From the NCBI GenBank assembly GCA_900142905.1, contig FSRV01000001.1, positions 2,790,001 through 2,854,000 on the forward strand: 64,000 nt of DNA. The letters run 5' to 3'. Position 1 is the stretch's first letter. Each line of letters starts with the position of its first letter. A program made the translations under genes and the position numbers. The notes under the pieces were generated by a model that did not search any database, was not told the origin of the DNA, and saw only the letters and a list, made by a program, of their open reading frames with translations. The DNA is from Burkholderia sp. GAS332. Its GTDB lineage: Bacteria > Pseudomonadota > Gammaproteobacteria > Burkholderiales > Burkholderiaceae. Below, in pieces: positions 17,353 through 27,116 of the stretch.

Positions 17353-17995
17353 TGTCTACGATGGTCTTCAGGTAATTGTCGATCCAACCGGAATAGTCCG
17401 GCACGCCGCCGGCAATACGCGGCGTCGACGATTCGATTGCAGGTGACATGGATGCGAATGAGCCAGGGTCGGCGATTCTCGGCATCTTCTGCGAGGGTGT
17501 GGCGGCAGAAATACCATATGCAGCAAGCGCGTCGTCGCCAATGTCGCCTGCCGGGGCGCCGGCGGCCGTCGGCGTTTGGCCGTACACCGAAGGCATTTGG
17601 CCATCCGGCGCCCTGCCGGCAACACGCGCGCGGTACGCTGCGTTAACGGGACCCCAGTTGCGCCGATCGATGCCGCCGTGATACTCACCCACGGCTGCCT
17701 GCACGTCGCCGTGATTGCGTTGCAACCCCTCTTTCAGGATCATCGCTGCACCGAGCGCAGCGTTTTGCGGCGACGCGTACGGGTCGAACCCATGATTGCG
17801 GATGATGCCGTCGCGGGTTTGCGGGATGATCTGATACACGGATCTTGCCCCTGCCGATGAAACCTGATCAGCATTTGAGCGCTCGCCCCGCGTACGAATC
17901 GCACGCAACAGCGCCGGATCGATACCTGCCTTCTGTGCCGCGTCGACTTCGTAGCGATCATAGGCGGGATCGAGATATGACTGGCCCGTGGTCAT
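17345..17995 (-). CDS. Virion lytic transglycosylase (SLT-like)
   Basis: A 216-residue protein with an N-terminal SLT fold: AGIDPALLRAI, then RGERSNADQVSSAGARSVYQ followed by IIPQT, with Glu of GER as the likely catalytic residue and the GA..-x-YQI-x-P-x-T block characteristic of the family. The C-terminal third is low-complexity and ends YSGWIDNYLKTIV. It probably locally opens peptidoglycan during DNA ejection. It overlaps the giant protein gene downstream and the 498-residue internal protein upstream, consistent with co-packaged ejection proteins. Confidence 0.82.
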   Translation of the reverse strand: MTTGQSYLDPAYDRYEVDAAQKAGIDPALLRAIRTRGERSNADQVSSAGARSVYQIIPQTRDGIIRNHGFDPYASPQNAALGAAMILKEGLQRNHGDVQAAVGEYHGGIDRRNWGPVNAAYRARVAGRAPDGQMPSVYGQTPTAAGAPAGDIGDDALAAYGISAATPSQKMPRIADPGSFASMSPAIESSTPRIAGGVPDYSGWIDNYLKTIVDNA

Positions 17996-19488
17996 TGCGG
18001 ACCTCCGAGGTATTTTTTAAGTAACACCTCGGTCGCGGCAGCATCGTTGGTGCGCGCTACGTTCTGAGCCTCCCACTGGCGCTGCATGCCGGCGTTATAG
18101 GTAGCCTCGCCGAGCGCCTGCTTCGCGGAAGCCCTTCGCTTTTGCGCCTCGCCTAGCATCGCTGTAAGCGCCTCGTGCGCCTTGCCAAAACCGGGCATCG
18201 GGTTGCGCGGACCATAGACGGACACGCCGCCGGCGTCGGCCTCAAGCTTTCGCAGAGCCGCCAAGGTTTTGTCGTAGCTCGCGCTCGCCATATCAAACGC
18301 TCTTTGGGGATCAGGTGCCGGTTGCGCAGCAGGATGGCCAGCAGCGGCAACTGCTGGGTGAACGGCTGCGGATATCGCGGGCGCGACAGCTCCGCCCCCC
18401 ATAACAGTCTTCGCCGATCCTGCTGCCGGCGCCCCCGCGCCATATGCCGCAGTACCGCCGCCGCTGAACGGATTGGCGACGCTACCAGTTTGGGAACCGC
18501 CTGCTGAGCCACCCGCACTACCCGTGCCATCCATCATGCTGTCACTGGTCAGCCCGGTGGGAGTGTCTCCCGTCAAGCCGTAAATCTGATCCAGTTGTGC
18601 CTGCACGGCTCGAGCCTGTTGCATCATGCGATTGGTACCGACGGGATCAGTCTTTGCCAACGCTCGGGCACTCGTCATTAGTTGGGTATGCTGGCTCGTC
18701 AGCGCGCGCACCATCGTTTGCTGATCGCGCGTATCGTTTTGCGACGCATACCGACTGTCAAGTTGTCGAAGCCGCGCGGTCTCCTGCGCAGCCCGCCCTA
18801 CCGCAGCCTCGCGGCCGGTGTAATACGTCATAGCAGGATTGACGTCGCCGCTGAACGCTGCGGCGAGAGGAACCTGGCCGGCGAGACTTACCGCGCTGCT
18901 ACGCTGCCCATCCGGTCCCTGAAAATACTGGTTACCGTTCTGGTCCGAATCTGCGGTGATGCCGTAGCCTAAACCCTGCAGCCCCGCATTTTCGTAACCT
19001 TGGCCAAGGTTGCCGCCCAACGCGGCACCGAGATTTAGAGACTGCTGCGCGGCCCTCGCTTCCTGCACACGAAGCGCCTCCCCTAGATGTTGGTTCGCGC
19101 TCAACTGATCAGGCTCGATGTTAGATCGAATGTAGGTGGCAATGTCCGACGGGTTGACGTGGCCAGCGGCTCGCGCCTCGTTCGTGAGTCGCGTCATCGT
19201 TTCATCGGCCGCTAGCTTGTCAAGATTGATACCCGACTTCTGCGCATTCAGATTGGCGTTATTGACGCCGTACTGAACCATGCTGTCATAGCCCTGGTTG
19301 AGGGTATCGTTCTTGATACCGTTTGCCAGTGCGTCCGCGTCGGCGCCGAGCATCTGGCCCGGCATCCGATAGTCGCCAAGCCAGTCATCGCGCATGCGCT
19401 GCTTGGCGCGAAAGCCCGAGTCGAGCGCGTTGTCGCGCACATTGTTGAAGCCATCGGCAAAATCGGCGATTCCGTAATATCCAGCCAT
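17992..19488 (-). CDS. Probable internal virion (ejection) protein
   Basis: A 498-residue Gln/Ala/Asn-rich protein with no recognisable domain. The N-terminal half is helical, with many QNN and ANL stretches, and there is a Gly/Ser/Ala-rich linker at about 330-390. Its place between the transglycosylase and another helical, amphipathic protein, its four-base overlap with the former and its composition match internal core or ejection proteins of short-tailed phages. Confidence 0.6.
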   Translation of the reverse strand: MAGYYGIADFADGFNNVRDNALDSGFRAKQRMRDDWLGDYRMPGQMLGADADALANGIKNDTLNQGYDSMVQYGVNNANLNAQKSGINLDKLAADETMTRLTNEARAAGHVNPSDIATYIRSNIEPDQLSANQHLGEALRVQEARAAQQSLNLGAALGGNLGQGYENAGLQGLGYGITADSDQNGNQYFQGPDGQRSSAVSLAGQVPLAAAFSGDVNPAMTYYTGREAAVGRAAQETARLRQLDSRYASQNDTRDQQTMVRALTSQHTQLMTSARALAKTDPVGTNRMMQQARAVQAQLDQIYGLTGDTPTGLTSDSMMDGTGSAGGSAGGSQTGSVANPFSGGGTAAYGAGAPAAGSAKTVMGGGAVAPAISAAVHPAVAAAGHPAAQPAPDPQRAFDMASASYDKTLAALRKLEADAGGVSVYGPRNPMPGFGKAHEALTAMLGEAQKRRASAKQALGEATYNAGMQRQWEAQNVARTNDAAATEVLLKKYLGGPQ

Positions 19489-19496
19489 GTGTTACC

Positions 19497-20507
19497 TCAA
19501 GCGAATGTAGACTGCGGGCCGAGCATGTTGGTGTCCGACATCGAAGAGTTAAACGCGCCGTAGCCATAGCCCAGTCCACCAGGACCCATCATTGGTGCCC
19601 CGCCAAAGTTCGTTACGCTGCCGTACGAACCAACACCGCCGATACTCGCGGCCGAGCGACTCGCCTGCGGCACCGAGCTGTTGGGCAGGATCGCGCCCAT
19701 CAAACCGCCCAGGCTCGACAGGATCGCGCCGTAGTACTGATTGCGACCAGCGAGCTCAATTTCGGTACCGCGCGCGATGCCCTGCGCGGCCTGCCCGAAC
19801 TCGCCGACGGCATCGGCCTTGATGCCGCGTCCGATGTTGAACATCTGCAGCTTCCGATTGAAGTACTTGTCGCGGCGCGACTCCTGTCGCTCCTCGAGGA
19901 AGCGGCGTGCGCGCTCCTTCCCTTCGGCGACCGCGCGTGCCTCTTCGACGGCGAACGTGCGCTCCTGTGCAATCACGGCGCCAACGCAGTAGCGACTACG
20001 GCGCCGCTGAAGTTGCTGCCGCGAAATGGCGAACTGCGCCCGCACGTCGACTGCTGCGCGGTTTGCTTCATCCTCGATCGGCTCGGTGTATTCCGGCCGC
20101 GCGCATTCCTCGTCAATCGTCGCGTTCTCGCACGGTGCGAAGTGCGCGCTGTATCGGGCGTACTCGGTTTCGGCGATAGTCTGCTGCCGGTTTGCGATGT
20201 CATACTGTTTGTCTGCGGCGTCAGTCGCGGCCTCAAGCGCGTTGTTTGCAAGCAGCGTCTGCGCTGCCGCATAGGCGGCCTGAGAAATCGAATAGATCAG
20301 TTGCCACTTGTCCTGCTGATCCGCCCACGTCTTCACATCTTTCGCGTGCTGTTCGCGGCTCGCATTCTGCGAATCGAGTACCGCTTGAGTCCACTTGTCA
20401 GCGTTGGCCTGATTGTTAATCCAGACGGCATCGAGCGCGTTGAAAGTACCCTGCTGCATCGGCACCTGCATTCCGCCCCAGTTGGCGACCGCAACCGCGT
20501 CCGTCAT
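19497..20507 (-). CDS. Probable internal virion protein
   Basis: A 336-residue protein. Residues about 90-240 are strongly helical and charged (AEGKERARRFLEERQESRRD), preceded by an Ala-rich segment, and the C-terminus is Gly/Ser-rich with GGLMGAILPNSS as a possible membrane-active helix. Its start overlaps the stop of the acetyltransferase-like gene (ATGA). No family was recognised. The context suggests a DNA-ejection component. Confidence 0.58.
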   Translation of the reverse strand: MTDAVAVANWGGMQVPMQQGTFNALDAVWINNQANADKWTQAVLDSQNASREQHAKDVKTWADQQDKWQLIYSISQAAYAAAQTLLANNALEAATDAADKQYDIANRQQTIAETEYARYSAHFAPCENATIDEECARPEYTEPIEDEANRAAVDVRAQFAISRQQLQRRRSRYCVGAVIAQERTFAVEEARAVAEGKERARRFLEERQESRRDKYFNRKLQMFNIGRGIKADAVGEFGQAAQGIARGTEIELAGRNQYYGAILSSLGGLMGAILPNSSVPQASRSAASIGGVGSYGSVTNFGGAPMMGPGGLGYGYGAFNSSMSDTNMLGPQSTFA

Positions 20508-20977
20508 TCCGGCACCAGCTTACGCAGTACGATGCCACCACGCTCAAAGCCCTGATCGGAAAGAACCTTCGTCTCCTGTTCTCCGACAGCGCCTGCGCGG
20601 GAATTGAAATCGATCGCGCGCGCACCACCATCCTTTGCCCATCCCTCGAGCGAGGAAACCAGTTCAGCGAGCGCACCGCTTTGACGGTATGCCGGACGCA
20701 CGTACTGGAAGATCACACGCCCGACCTTCAGCGAAGTGAATGCATCTGTCTCTAGCACCCCGGCGAGAAAGCCACGTATCTCTCCATCGCCTTCGACAAC
20801 ACAAAGAAACCGAAACGGCGCCGCGCCGGTAATCGCACTCGCCATCCCCTGCATGCAAGCGACGGTGTCGGGCGCGGCGCCCGGAGCGATCTCGGCGATC
20901 GCATCGGGCAGCAGCCGGCAGACTTCCTGCACCTGGCGGAAATTAACGTCCTGTTGTTGGAAAATCTTTGTCTGCAT
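20504..20977 (-). CDS. GNAT-family acetyltransferase-like protein
   Basis: A 157-residue GNAT fold: RFLCVVEGDGEIRGFLAGVL, then VGRVIFQYVRPAYRQSGAL, where the R-P-x-Y-R-x-S-G segment is the acetyl-CoA loop, then ALAELVSSLEGWAKDGGA and a final EQGFERGG-like motif (SDQGFERGG). GNAT-like proteins are recurrent in podovirus structural operons, with unknown targets. The start at 20977 has GAGG six bases upstream. A strong terminator lies just before it. Confidence 0.72.
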   Translation of the reverse strand: MQTKIFQQQDVNFRQVQEVCRLLPDAIAEIAPGAAPDTVACMQGMASAITGAAPFRFLCVVEGDGEIRGFLAGVLETDAFTSLKVGRVIFQYVRPAYRQSGALAELVSSLEGWAKDGGARAIDFNSRAGAVGEQETKVLSDQGFERGGIVLRKLVPE

Positions 20978-20986
20978 TCGAACCTC

Positions 20987-21011
20987 AAAAAAAGCCCCGC
21001 TGAAGCGGGGC
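20987..21011 (-). terminator. Intrinsic terminator upstream of the GNAT gene
   Basis: Leftward, GCCCCGCT/AGCGGGGC arms (20994-21011) are followed by seven T (20987-20993). It separates the moron-like gene at 21102-21686 from the downstream internal-virion genes. Confidence 0.85.
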
Positions 21012-21101
21012 CCTGATACATGAGTTGGCAATGCTTGCGAAGGCGTATTCGCAGTGTTGGCCACATCAACCAGCTACCGAAAATCTCCCAGAAAAAGTGG
21101 T

Positions 21102-21686
21102 CTACCGTTCTATCGCAGGCGGCCAAGGGGTGAACAAATCCTTACGCTGCAGTACAGCAGCGCGCCATTTCATTACTGGCACATAGTCATACGCACTTAG
21201 GAGAACATCCTCGCCCACTCTGAGCACCCGTCGAAAGCTGTCTCTCCCAGCAACTGGTTTGTTGTCGTAGACATCCACGGAAAGGTACACGGGCACCGGC
21301 CACTGATTCAGTGCAAATATCAAACGAGCCCCTTGGTTGCCGGGCTTGTCCTGCACTCTCACATGGTCTAAACCTTCCAACGGACCGTCGTCCGGAGTCT
21401 TAATGACGCTGACCATCTCGAGTGCGCCGGTGTCGGTACCTACTAACCAAAGAATTGGATCTGTTTCATCTTCCGCATTTATGTCGAAATCGTAAGTCTG
21501 AGTTTCACCACTCGTGAAAGTTCGACGAACCGTGGCTCTCGTGACAAACTTATTGGAGTTTTTAAGTTCGAAAACCGTCTGGTTGAACCACATCGAAACA
21601 CCATCCATCGGTGCCTGAATACACCAGTTGGGAGGCAACCCATTGGGCCACGGAGTGTCGGTAAGATTACAATCTACTTGTGGCAT
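21102..21686 (-). CDS. Unknown protein, moron-like insertion in the structural operon
   Basis: A 194-residue protein starting MPQVDCNLTDTPWPNG, beta-rich, with no family recognised. AAGGAG lies six bases before the ATG. It looks more AT-rich than its neighbours, has a 137-base non-coding leader upstream and an intrinsic terminator downstream, so it may be an independently expressed cargo gene. A virion decoration role cannot be excluded. Confidence 0.65.
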   Translation of the reverse strand: MPQVDCNLTDTPWPNGLPPNWCIQAPMDGVSMWFNQTVFELKNSNKFVTRATVRRTFTSGETQTYDFDINAEDETDPILWLVGTDTGALEMVSVIKTPDDGPLEGLDHVRVQDKPGNQGARLIFALNQWPVPVYLSVDVYDNKPVAGRDSFRRVLRVGEDVLLSAYDYVPVMKWRAAVLQRKDLFTPWPPAIER

Positions 21687-21823
21687 ATTCGTCTCCTTCC
21701 CACGTGGTACGCATTAATTGCTGTTATGTGCATTACCATGGTAGTAACAGCCGTCACACATGACGAAGACTTTGAGTAGTGCTTTAGCGCCGTTCCCGAC
21801 GGACGACACAAAAGTGATCGTTT

Positions 21824-23473
21824 CTATTTTCCCGTGAGATCGCCCATGCTTGTCGCGATCGCTATCTCCCGCACCGTCTCGACACCGGAAGCTTCGATCG
21901 CAAAATCCAGGTTGCGGCGCCCCGACGGCAGCCGGAATGGATTGGAGTGACTAACCGGGCGCTCGAGCGCGGTACGGCCATCGGTCAGATACTTCACGCG
22001 CACGCCGAACGGCGCACGCAGCGGCCACGGATAGCCGTCGAGCACGACTTTCGCCGCGGCGAAGTTCGTTTGCCCTGGCGTCACGCTCAATTTGCTGCGC
22101 CACCTGTACGGGAGAAATTCAGCGCCAGCATCCCACTCATGCACCACATTGCCGAACGCCAGATACAGCTTGCCGTCGCGCGCTGCGTGCAACGCGTTCG
22201 GCGTGAGCGTGATTGGCATCAGATCGCTGTCGTTCTGGCCATCGTTTTCGGTGCCGTCGCGCAGATCAAACAGAAAGCCGGACTTGCACGTCACGCCGAT
22301 GTATTGGCCATCGACAAGAGCGCCCGCCATCGTGTGCGGCAGAAGTGCCTGCCAGTCGTCGCGCGAGAACCACGGCGCGCTTATCGTTGACATGCGCGCG
22401 CCATTGAGCAGCGTCAAACCGATGTCGCTCGCGTAGACGACGCCATGCGGTGCCGACACTACGCTCTTGCGAGAGGCGATCGGCGCCGGCTTCGGAAACC
22501 TGAATACCTTGCGGCAGCAACTCCCGTCGGCACACTCCTCGGCGATCGCGTACGGCCTGCCGTCGGTCATGGCATACAACACGCCGTCCTGCCACGCGAG
22601 CGCGCGCACCTTATCGTCCAGCACGAGCAGGTAGTCGACTGGCCAAGCCTGCGGCTGATACGGTTCGCAGAACCAGACCTGATTGCCCACAGATCCGGCG
22701 AGCACACCATTTGGCAACTGCGTGATGTTCTCCAGCCCGTCGGGCGGCGGCGTGTATTGCTCGGACACATTTGCTTCGGCGAGCTCGTCGGACATAGCGC
22801 CGTCGTCATAGGTCTGCGCCGCCGGCGGCAGATCCCGCACAAACAGCGCGGCTGTCGCCGAAGGCGCGCCTGCCTTCGTGCCATCGTTGAAGCCTTCGGC
22901 GAACCGGTACAGCCGGATTGCGACAATGTCCCAGCCGGCGGGCGGCGCCGGAATGCTCACACGTGCCACGGCGCCCTCGTGCATATCGAGCAGCTCGTCA
23001 CTCACCGGCGACGGCGCCCCTTCCTCGTCGAAACTATTCACGTAGACGAAAAAGTAACTGCGGCTACTCGTGGTGCGCTCGGGCTTCGACGCGTCGAGCG
23101 GTAGCGCAGTCGGCGCCTCGGTCGGCACGGGCAGACCAACGCGCCGCCATTCGAATTCGCACCCCGCTGGCGGCATTTCCGCAACGATCGGATACGGCGC
23201 CGCGCCAGTCACATAGAGACGCTCGCATGTCTGAAGCCACTCGGCCGCCTCGACGCATGGGTCGTCCCACGTAAGCCAGCAACAACCAAAGCGGTACATC
23301 GTGCGAACGCACGCTTCGGGCGCCGTATACACCGGAGCTGGCATACGGAAAGGCGCGAGTGTGCCGTGCCAGAGTTTTACGTTCTCGGCTTCGCTCGCCA
23401 TGCTCTCGCGCAGCAGCGTCGCGTCATAGCGCGGCACCACGCCACCGAAGCGGACGATTTTGATTGACGACAT
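21824..23473 (-). CDS. Tail nozzle-like virion protein
   Basis: A 549-residue beta-rich protein beginning MSSIKIVRFGGVVPRYDATL and continuing with ASEAENVKLWHGTLAPFR. This start (a small 'gene product encoded in order of description, avoiding defaults' pattern of A-x-x-A-x-N-x-x-L-x-x-G) is common to short-tailed phage proteins near the head-tail junction. LPNGVLAGSVGNQVWFCEP and GVVYASDIGLTLL look like beta-propeller blades. It lies between the collagen-like tail gene and the ejection proteins. The nozzle assignment is inferred from position and repeat pattern. Confidence 0.6.
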   Translation of the reverse strand: MSSIKIVRFGGVVPRYDATLLRESMASEAENVKLWHGTLAPFRMPAPVYTAPEACVRTMYRFGCCWLTWDDPCVEAAEWLQTCERLYVTGAAPYPIVAEMPPAGCEFEWRRVGLPVPTEAPTALPLDASKPERTTSSRSYFFVYVNSFDEEGAPSPVSDELLDMHEGAVARVSIPAPPAGWDIVAIRLYRFAEGFNDGTKAGAPSATAALFVRDLPPAAQTYDDGAMSDELAEANVSEQYTPPPDGLENITQLPNGVLAGSVGNQVWFCEPYQPQAWPVDYLLVLDDKVRALAWQDGVLYAMTDGRPYAIAEECADGSCCRKVFRFPKPAPIASRKSVVSAPHGVVYASDIGLTLLNGARMSTISAPWFSRDDWQALLPHTMAGALVDGQYIGVTCKSGFLFDLRDGTENDGQNDSDLMPITLTPNALHAARDGKLYLAFGNVVHEWDAGAEFLPYRWRSKLSVTPGQTNFAAAKVVLDGYPWPLRAPFGVRVKYLTDGRTALERPVSHSNPFRLPSGRRNLDFAIEASGVETVREIAIATSMGDLTGK

Positions 23474-23479
23474 CGCGTG

Positions 23480-24679
23480 CTATGCCATCACGGTGCCGGC
23501 GCCGACATACTTTCCGCCGGACTTGATGAATGCCAGGACCTTTGTCGCGCCAGTCGGGAACGCCTTCGCCAACCGGCCATCGCCCGGGATCGTGCCACCT
23601 GAAACAATGGGAACGCCTTCAACGTTTTCGACGGTGAAGACCTCGCCAACCGGCCCGATGATGTAGACGGCTTGCGACACTTCATCCTGCACAAGCGTCC
23701 AGTTCGCGGCCTTACCCGCTGGCCCCTGGACGCCCTGCGGACCTTGCGCGCCTTGCTGACCAGTTGCGCCTTGGGGGCCGACCAGCAATACCGGCATGCC
23801 CCAGCCTTGCGCCGTCTTTGGCCCGTACTCGGCCGACACGGTCCGGTCAATGTAGAAGTCGCCGCCCTTCCCCAGATCAGCTGCCGGTGGACCCATGCCG
23901 CTCAGTACGGCCGCGCCACTTGGCCCAGCCGGACCTGCAGGCCCAGCCACACCTGCAGGACCTACGGGCCCCATCGGACCCGTCGGCCCCTGCGGACCTT
24001 GCGCACCCGTCACGCCAGGTTGACCCTGCGGACCTTGCGGCCCCTGAGGACCGGGTTCGCCTGAGCCACCGTCGCCACTACAACAACCGCCGCCGGTGTA
24101 AACAATGTTCGTGCCAGACCGGATTGCCGTGATCTGCCCGCCGCGCATCGTAACGGTCGCGTTGACGTATTCACCGTCCACCACTGGCGTCTTGAGTGGC
24201 GTGCTGCTTATGCAGCCGGAGTCGTCCTGTGTGAACTCCTCATTGCCGGCGCGCCACGTTGCGGTACCGCATGCGGGAATGTCAACAGTAACGGTGCACT
24301 CAGTCTTGGTCACCGTCACCCGATCGGATCCAGCCAACACCTCACAAACCGCCGGCTCAATGCCGCCAAACCCCTGTTGCGCAAAGTCAGCGAGATTGGC
24401 GTCGGTCCAGACGAACGACACGCACGCGCCGAGCGGCGACGTGATCGGCTGCGTGCCCTCCTCACCGCGATCGATGGTGACCACGCCGTCCATGATTCCG
24501 GTTGCCTTGACGATCTCGTGCTTCACCCCGTCGCCAATCCACAGCCGTGTGTAATCGCCGGACTCGGTGAGAAACGCGGCGAGCCTTGCAACGTCGTTCG
24601 GTTGAAGCGGCAACACTGCGGCATCGGCAGACAGCTTCGCCTTCAGATTGGCCTTGAAGCCAACAGCAGACTTAAACAT
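23480..24679 (-). CDS. Collagen-like tail protein
   Basis: A 399-residue virion protein with two collagen-like Gly-X-Y tracts: about residues 200-255 ([20 protein letters not shown] and onward) and about 310-335 ([19 protein letters not shown]). The N-terminal domain starts [20 protein letters not shown], a module seen in phage tail or neck proteins, and the C-terminus ends with a short beta domain. The triple-helical tracts probably form trimeric stalks. The start at 24679 overlaps the previous stop (TGATG), with GAGG six bases upstream. Confidence 0.8.
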   Translation of the reverse strand: MFKSAVGFKANLKAKLSADAAVLPLQPNDVARLAAFLTESGDYTRLWIGDGVKHEIVKATGIMDGVVTIDRGEEGTQPITSPLGACVSFVWTDANLADFAQQGFGGIEPAVCEVLAGSDRVTVTKTECTVTVDIPACGTATWRAGNEEFTQDDSGCISSTPLKTPVVDGEYVNATVTMRGGQITAIRSGTNIVYTGGGCCSGDGGSGEPGPQGPQGPQGQPGVTGAQGPQGPTGPMGPVGPAGVAGPAGPAGPSGAAVLSGMGPPAADLGKGGDFYIDRTVSAEYGPKTAQGWGMPVLLVGPQGATGQQGAQGPQGVQGPAGKAANWTLVQDEVSQAVYIIGPVGEVFTVENVEGVPIVSGGTIPGDGRLAKAFPTGATKVLAFIKSGGKYVGAGTVMA

Positions 24680-25146
24680 CAGCAACCTCGTGGAACGTCG
24701 TATGGAGGAACATAAATAACTGGCGTGGGCGGGCAACCGCATTCCGAGCCGCAGGGCGAGCAGCTCGTCGACGTCGCGCAGGTGTCCTCGGGACTCGCAC
24801 AGTGAGGCTCGAACGGAATGTTTTCGGCGGACTCGATGACGCAGTCCGCGCCGAGTTGCAGCAGCACTTCGCCGCACGGCAGGCAACTGGCCGTCATCGT
24901 CGCGGTGTAGAGGCCCGGTTCCAGACGCCGCATGCGTTCGTCCCATACGAAAACGAGCCGACCATCGTCGTCAACCTCGAGCGGCGTATAGCACGCCAGC
25001 ACGTGGTCACAACCAGCGCGCCGGACCTCGAGCGTCGTACCACGCGCGGACGCAGCCCGAATGTCTGAACACCGGCAGCCCGCGCCAACAGCGAACGCTG
25101 TACGTGCCACGGAACGATCTAGGCGGATAACAGGGGGGCGTCGCAT
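24679..25146 (-). CDS. Cys-rich virion protein of unknown function
   Basis: A 155-residue protein starting [18 protein letters not shown], with a beta-sandwich-like centre ([20 protein letters not shown]) and a Cys-rich end ([12 protein letters not shown], then a final GC). Eight or more Cys residues suggest a metal site or disulfides. It is translationally coupled to the collagen-like protein gene, so the two may form one fibre. A longer reading of this frame upstream overlaps the 25154 gene and is not used. Confidence 0.6.
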   Translation of the reverse strand: MRRPPVIRLDRSVARTAFAVGAGCRCSDIRAASARGTTLEVRRAGCDHVLACYTPLEVDDDGRLVFVWDERMRRLEPGLYTATMTASCLPCGEVLLQLGADCVIESAENIPFEPHCASPEDTCATSTSCSPCGSECGCPPTPVIYVPPYDVPRGC

Positions 25147-25153
25147 CGTCGGC

Positions 25154-25774
25154 CTATACGAAGGATTCGGCACGCGCGATCGTCGCGTCGCCGGTTTCGC
25201 TGCGCAGCGCCCGGATCCGCGCACGCCCGACGTGCTCGCTAAAGCTCTTGCCGCGCACGATGGAAAGTTGCGGACTGGTGAACCGGTACCCCGGCAGCAG
25301 ATAAATCTTCGCGAGCGCGCCATCCTCGATCGCTTCCTGCCAGTCATGGTGCAGCGTTGCGTCGACCTCGCACGCGTCGCGCGTTGGAGCCGAGATAAAC
25401 CGCACCTTGATTGCGTGCTGCTTGTCGCGCTGCGGCTTGTCCGACATGTGGAGCATCCCGTCACGGACCGTGAACCGTGCACCACAGTGGTCGAAACAGC
25501 AGGAATCGCGGCCGCCGCGATAGCTCGTGTGATCGATGTGAACCTCGTTGATGCGTACGATCTGCTCGCATGCATCTAGCCACACCGGGTAATCGCACAC
25601 GTCAAGCTGCTGGTCGATATGACTCGTTCGACGCAGCCATCCACTGCGTTGACAAAAGTCGACGCACGTCTGGCGGATATAGGCCTGGGCCATCGACTCA
25701 GGCAGATCCGGGCATCCGGCCATGATGAAAGGCATGAACACGTCTAGCGGCACGCGCTCAATCAGGTTTTGCAT
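25154..25774 (-). CDS. Head-tail adaptor-like virion protein
   Basis: A 206-residue protein beginning MQNLIERVPLDVFMPFIMAG, then CPDLPESMAQAYIRQTCVDF and FCQRSGWLR. Helices at the start followed by a beta-rich core fit head-completion or adaptor proteins of short-tailed phages. It overlaps the next upstream gene by 17 bases and lies between another adaptor-like gene and tail genes. No specific family is claimed. Confidence 0.6.
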   Translation of the reverse strand: MQNLIERVPLDVFMPFIMAGCPDLPESMAQAYIRQTCVDFCQRSGWLRRTSHIDQQLDVCDYPVWLDACEQIVRINEVHIDHTSYRGGRDSCCFDHCGARFTVRDGMLHMSDKPQRDKQHAIKVRFISAPTRDACEVDATLHHDWQEAIEDGALAKIYLLPGYRFTSPQLSIVRGKSFSEHVGRARIRALRSETGDATIARAESFV

Positions 25775-26450
25775 TGCCCAACTCCCCGGCCGCCTTGCGG
25801 TAGTAACGATCGTCGGCCCGTTGCGACATGCCGAGCATGTCGTAGAAGTGCTTCAGGTGGGACGCCGCGTGTGTCGAGTTGGTCGCGCTCTCCTGATCTT
25901 TGGAGAAAGCGCGGTACAGCATCCACTCGATGACAGCGTTGTGGAACCGCCGGTCGATCGGAACCGGATCGTCGGCGCCGAACTCGTCCGGCACGCGCGC
26001 AAGCGACACAGCAACCTTGACGGACTGACCTACCGGCACAGGCGGCTCGACGTAAAACACAGTCGGGTTCGTGTCGTCGAACGAGAACGAGAGCGCCACG
26101 TAGTCACCAGATACCGGGCAGGCGATCGGCGTGAACCAGGTGTTCGCGACGCGCGCCGCGGTGCCGTCTGTCTTCGAAGGCTGACCCACTATGCGCCCGT
26201 AGCGATCGACAGTGCCCTCCACCCGGAAGAACCGTGTCGATCCCTCCGGCAGTTCCTGTCGCGCACCGGGTTGGAGCGGGATCGTTTCGGTCTGGGACAC
26301 GACGTCAGGGCGCAACATCGCAATCTGCACGGCGCCGTCGTTCGCGTACTCGAGCAGATCGTCGCTCGTCCAGCGCAGATACTCGAAGCCGTCCTCAGCG
26401 TCGTTCAGCAGCTTGGCGACTTCGAGGACGAGATCTTCTGCGGTCGTCAC
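25758..26450 (-). CDS. Head-tail connector protein (DUF6682-like)
   Basis: A 230-residue protein with an N-terminal helical domain (AEDLVLEVAKLLND, WTSDDLLEYANDGAVQIAML), a beta domain, and a C-terminal helical hairpin ending AASHLKHFYDMLG and RADDRYYRKAAG. This order is typical of phage adaptor proteins that join portal to tail. It overlaps genes on both sides by four and 17 bases. Confidence 0.65.
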   Translation of the reverse strand: MTTAEDLVLEVAKLLNDAEDGFEYLRWTSDDLLEYANDGAVQIAMLRPDVVSQTETIPLQPGARQELPEGSTRFFRVEGTVDRYGRIVGQPSKTDGTAARVANTWFTPIACPVSGDYVALSFSFDDTNPTVFYVEPPVPVGQSVKVAVSLARVPDEFGADDPVPIDRRFHNAVIEWMLYRAFSKDQESATNSTHAASHLKHFYDMLGMSQRADDRYYRKAAGELGNAKPD

Positions 26451-27049
26451 TGACTGACCTTACGCACGCGCTTTACTGGAGGCGCGACCGCGCCAGTTGG
26501 CAATCCATGGGATGCGTCGGGTTCGCTTCCCGTCACATCGCCCGACGTGCCATCGCCCTTATCTTCCGCGCCGCCGTCTCCACTGGAGCCAGTCTGCTCA
26601 CCCCCGCCGTCATCGCCAACGGAGCCAAGGTTCACCCCTTCCCCGCCAGTGGTCGCGCCCGGCACGCCACCTTGACGCATCACGAGTTGCGCTTCCAACG
26701 CCGCGTTGCGCTGACGCTCTTCGGCGAGTTGGGCTTCGAGTTCGATCACTTGCGCAGCGAGATCGGGGTCGCTCTCGCCGGATGGCAGCGTGAAGGCGAC
26801 GCCGTTTATCGGTGCTGTACCGGCGCCCTTGTCGTTGCGTAGCCCTGACAGCACCTGTTCCTGGCCATTACCAACACCTGCGTCCGTGATGATATTGCCG
26901 ACCTGCTCCTGCGGGTTGCCAGTCGGTCTGAAGGTTCGCGTCTCAACGTTGTACCAGCCGGGCACCAGCCCCGGCTGCGCCAGCATCGCCGGGTGCGCCG
27001 GATAGATGCGGCCGTGCGCATCCTGATAGGCATACTGCTCTTTCGCCAT
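26447..27049 (-). CDS. Unknown virion-region protein with coiled coil
   Basis: A 200-residue protein starting MAKEQYAYQDAHGRIYP. Residues about 85-125 form a coiled coil (AAQVIELEAQLAEERQRNAA), followed by a Gly/Asp-rich disordered tail. The start at 27049 has GGAG six bases upstream inside the longer reading. It sits between capsid genes and connector genes, so it may be a minor head or neck protein. Confidence 0.6.
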   Translation of the reverse strand: MAKEQYAYQDAHGRIYPAHPAMLAQPGLVPGWYNVETRTFRPTGNPQEQVGNIITDAGVGNGQEQVLSGLRNDKGAGTAPINGVAFTLPSGESDPDLAAQVIELEAQLAEERQRNAALEAQLVMRQGGVPGATTGGEGVNLGSVGDDGGGEQTGSSGDGGAEDKGDGTSGDVTGSEPDASHGLPTGAVAPPVKRVRKVSQ

Positions 27050-27116
27050 GATGTTCTCCATGTAACCGTGGCCACGCCACGATCCGGGCGTGGCCTTCAG
27101 TTGCGAGTGATTCGCC

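Noticed and set aside
24679..25575. A 298-residue frame extending upstream of the Cys-rich virion gene
   Set aside because: The upstream part is Arg/Ser-rich and lies antiphase over the adaptor-like gene at 25154-25774. The ATG at 25146 fits the gene order.
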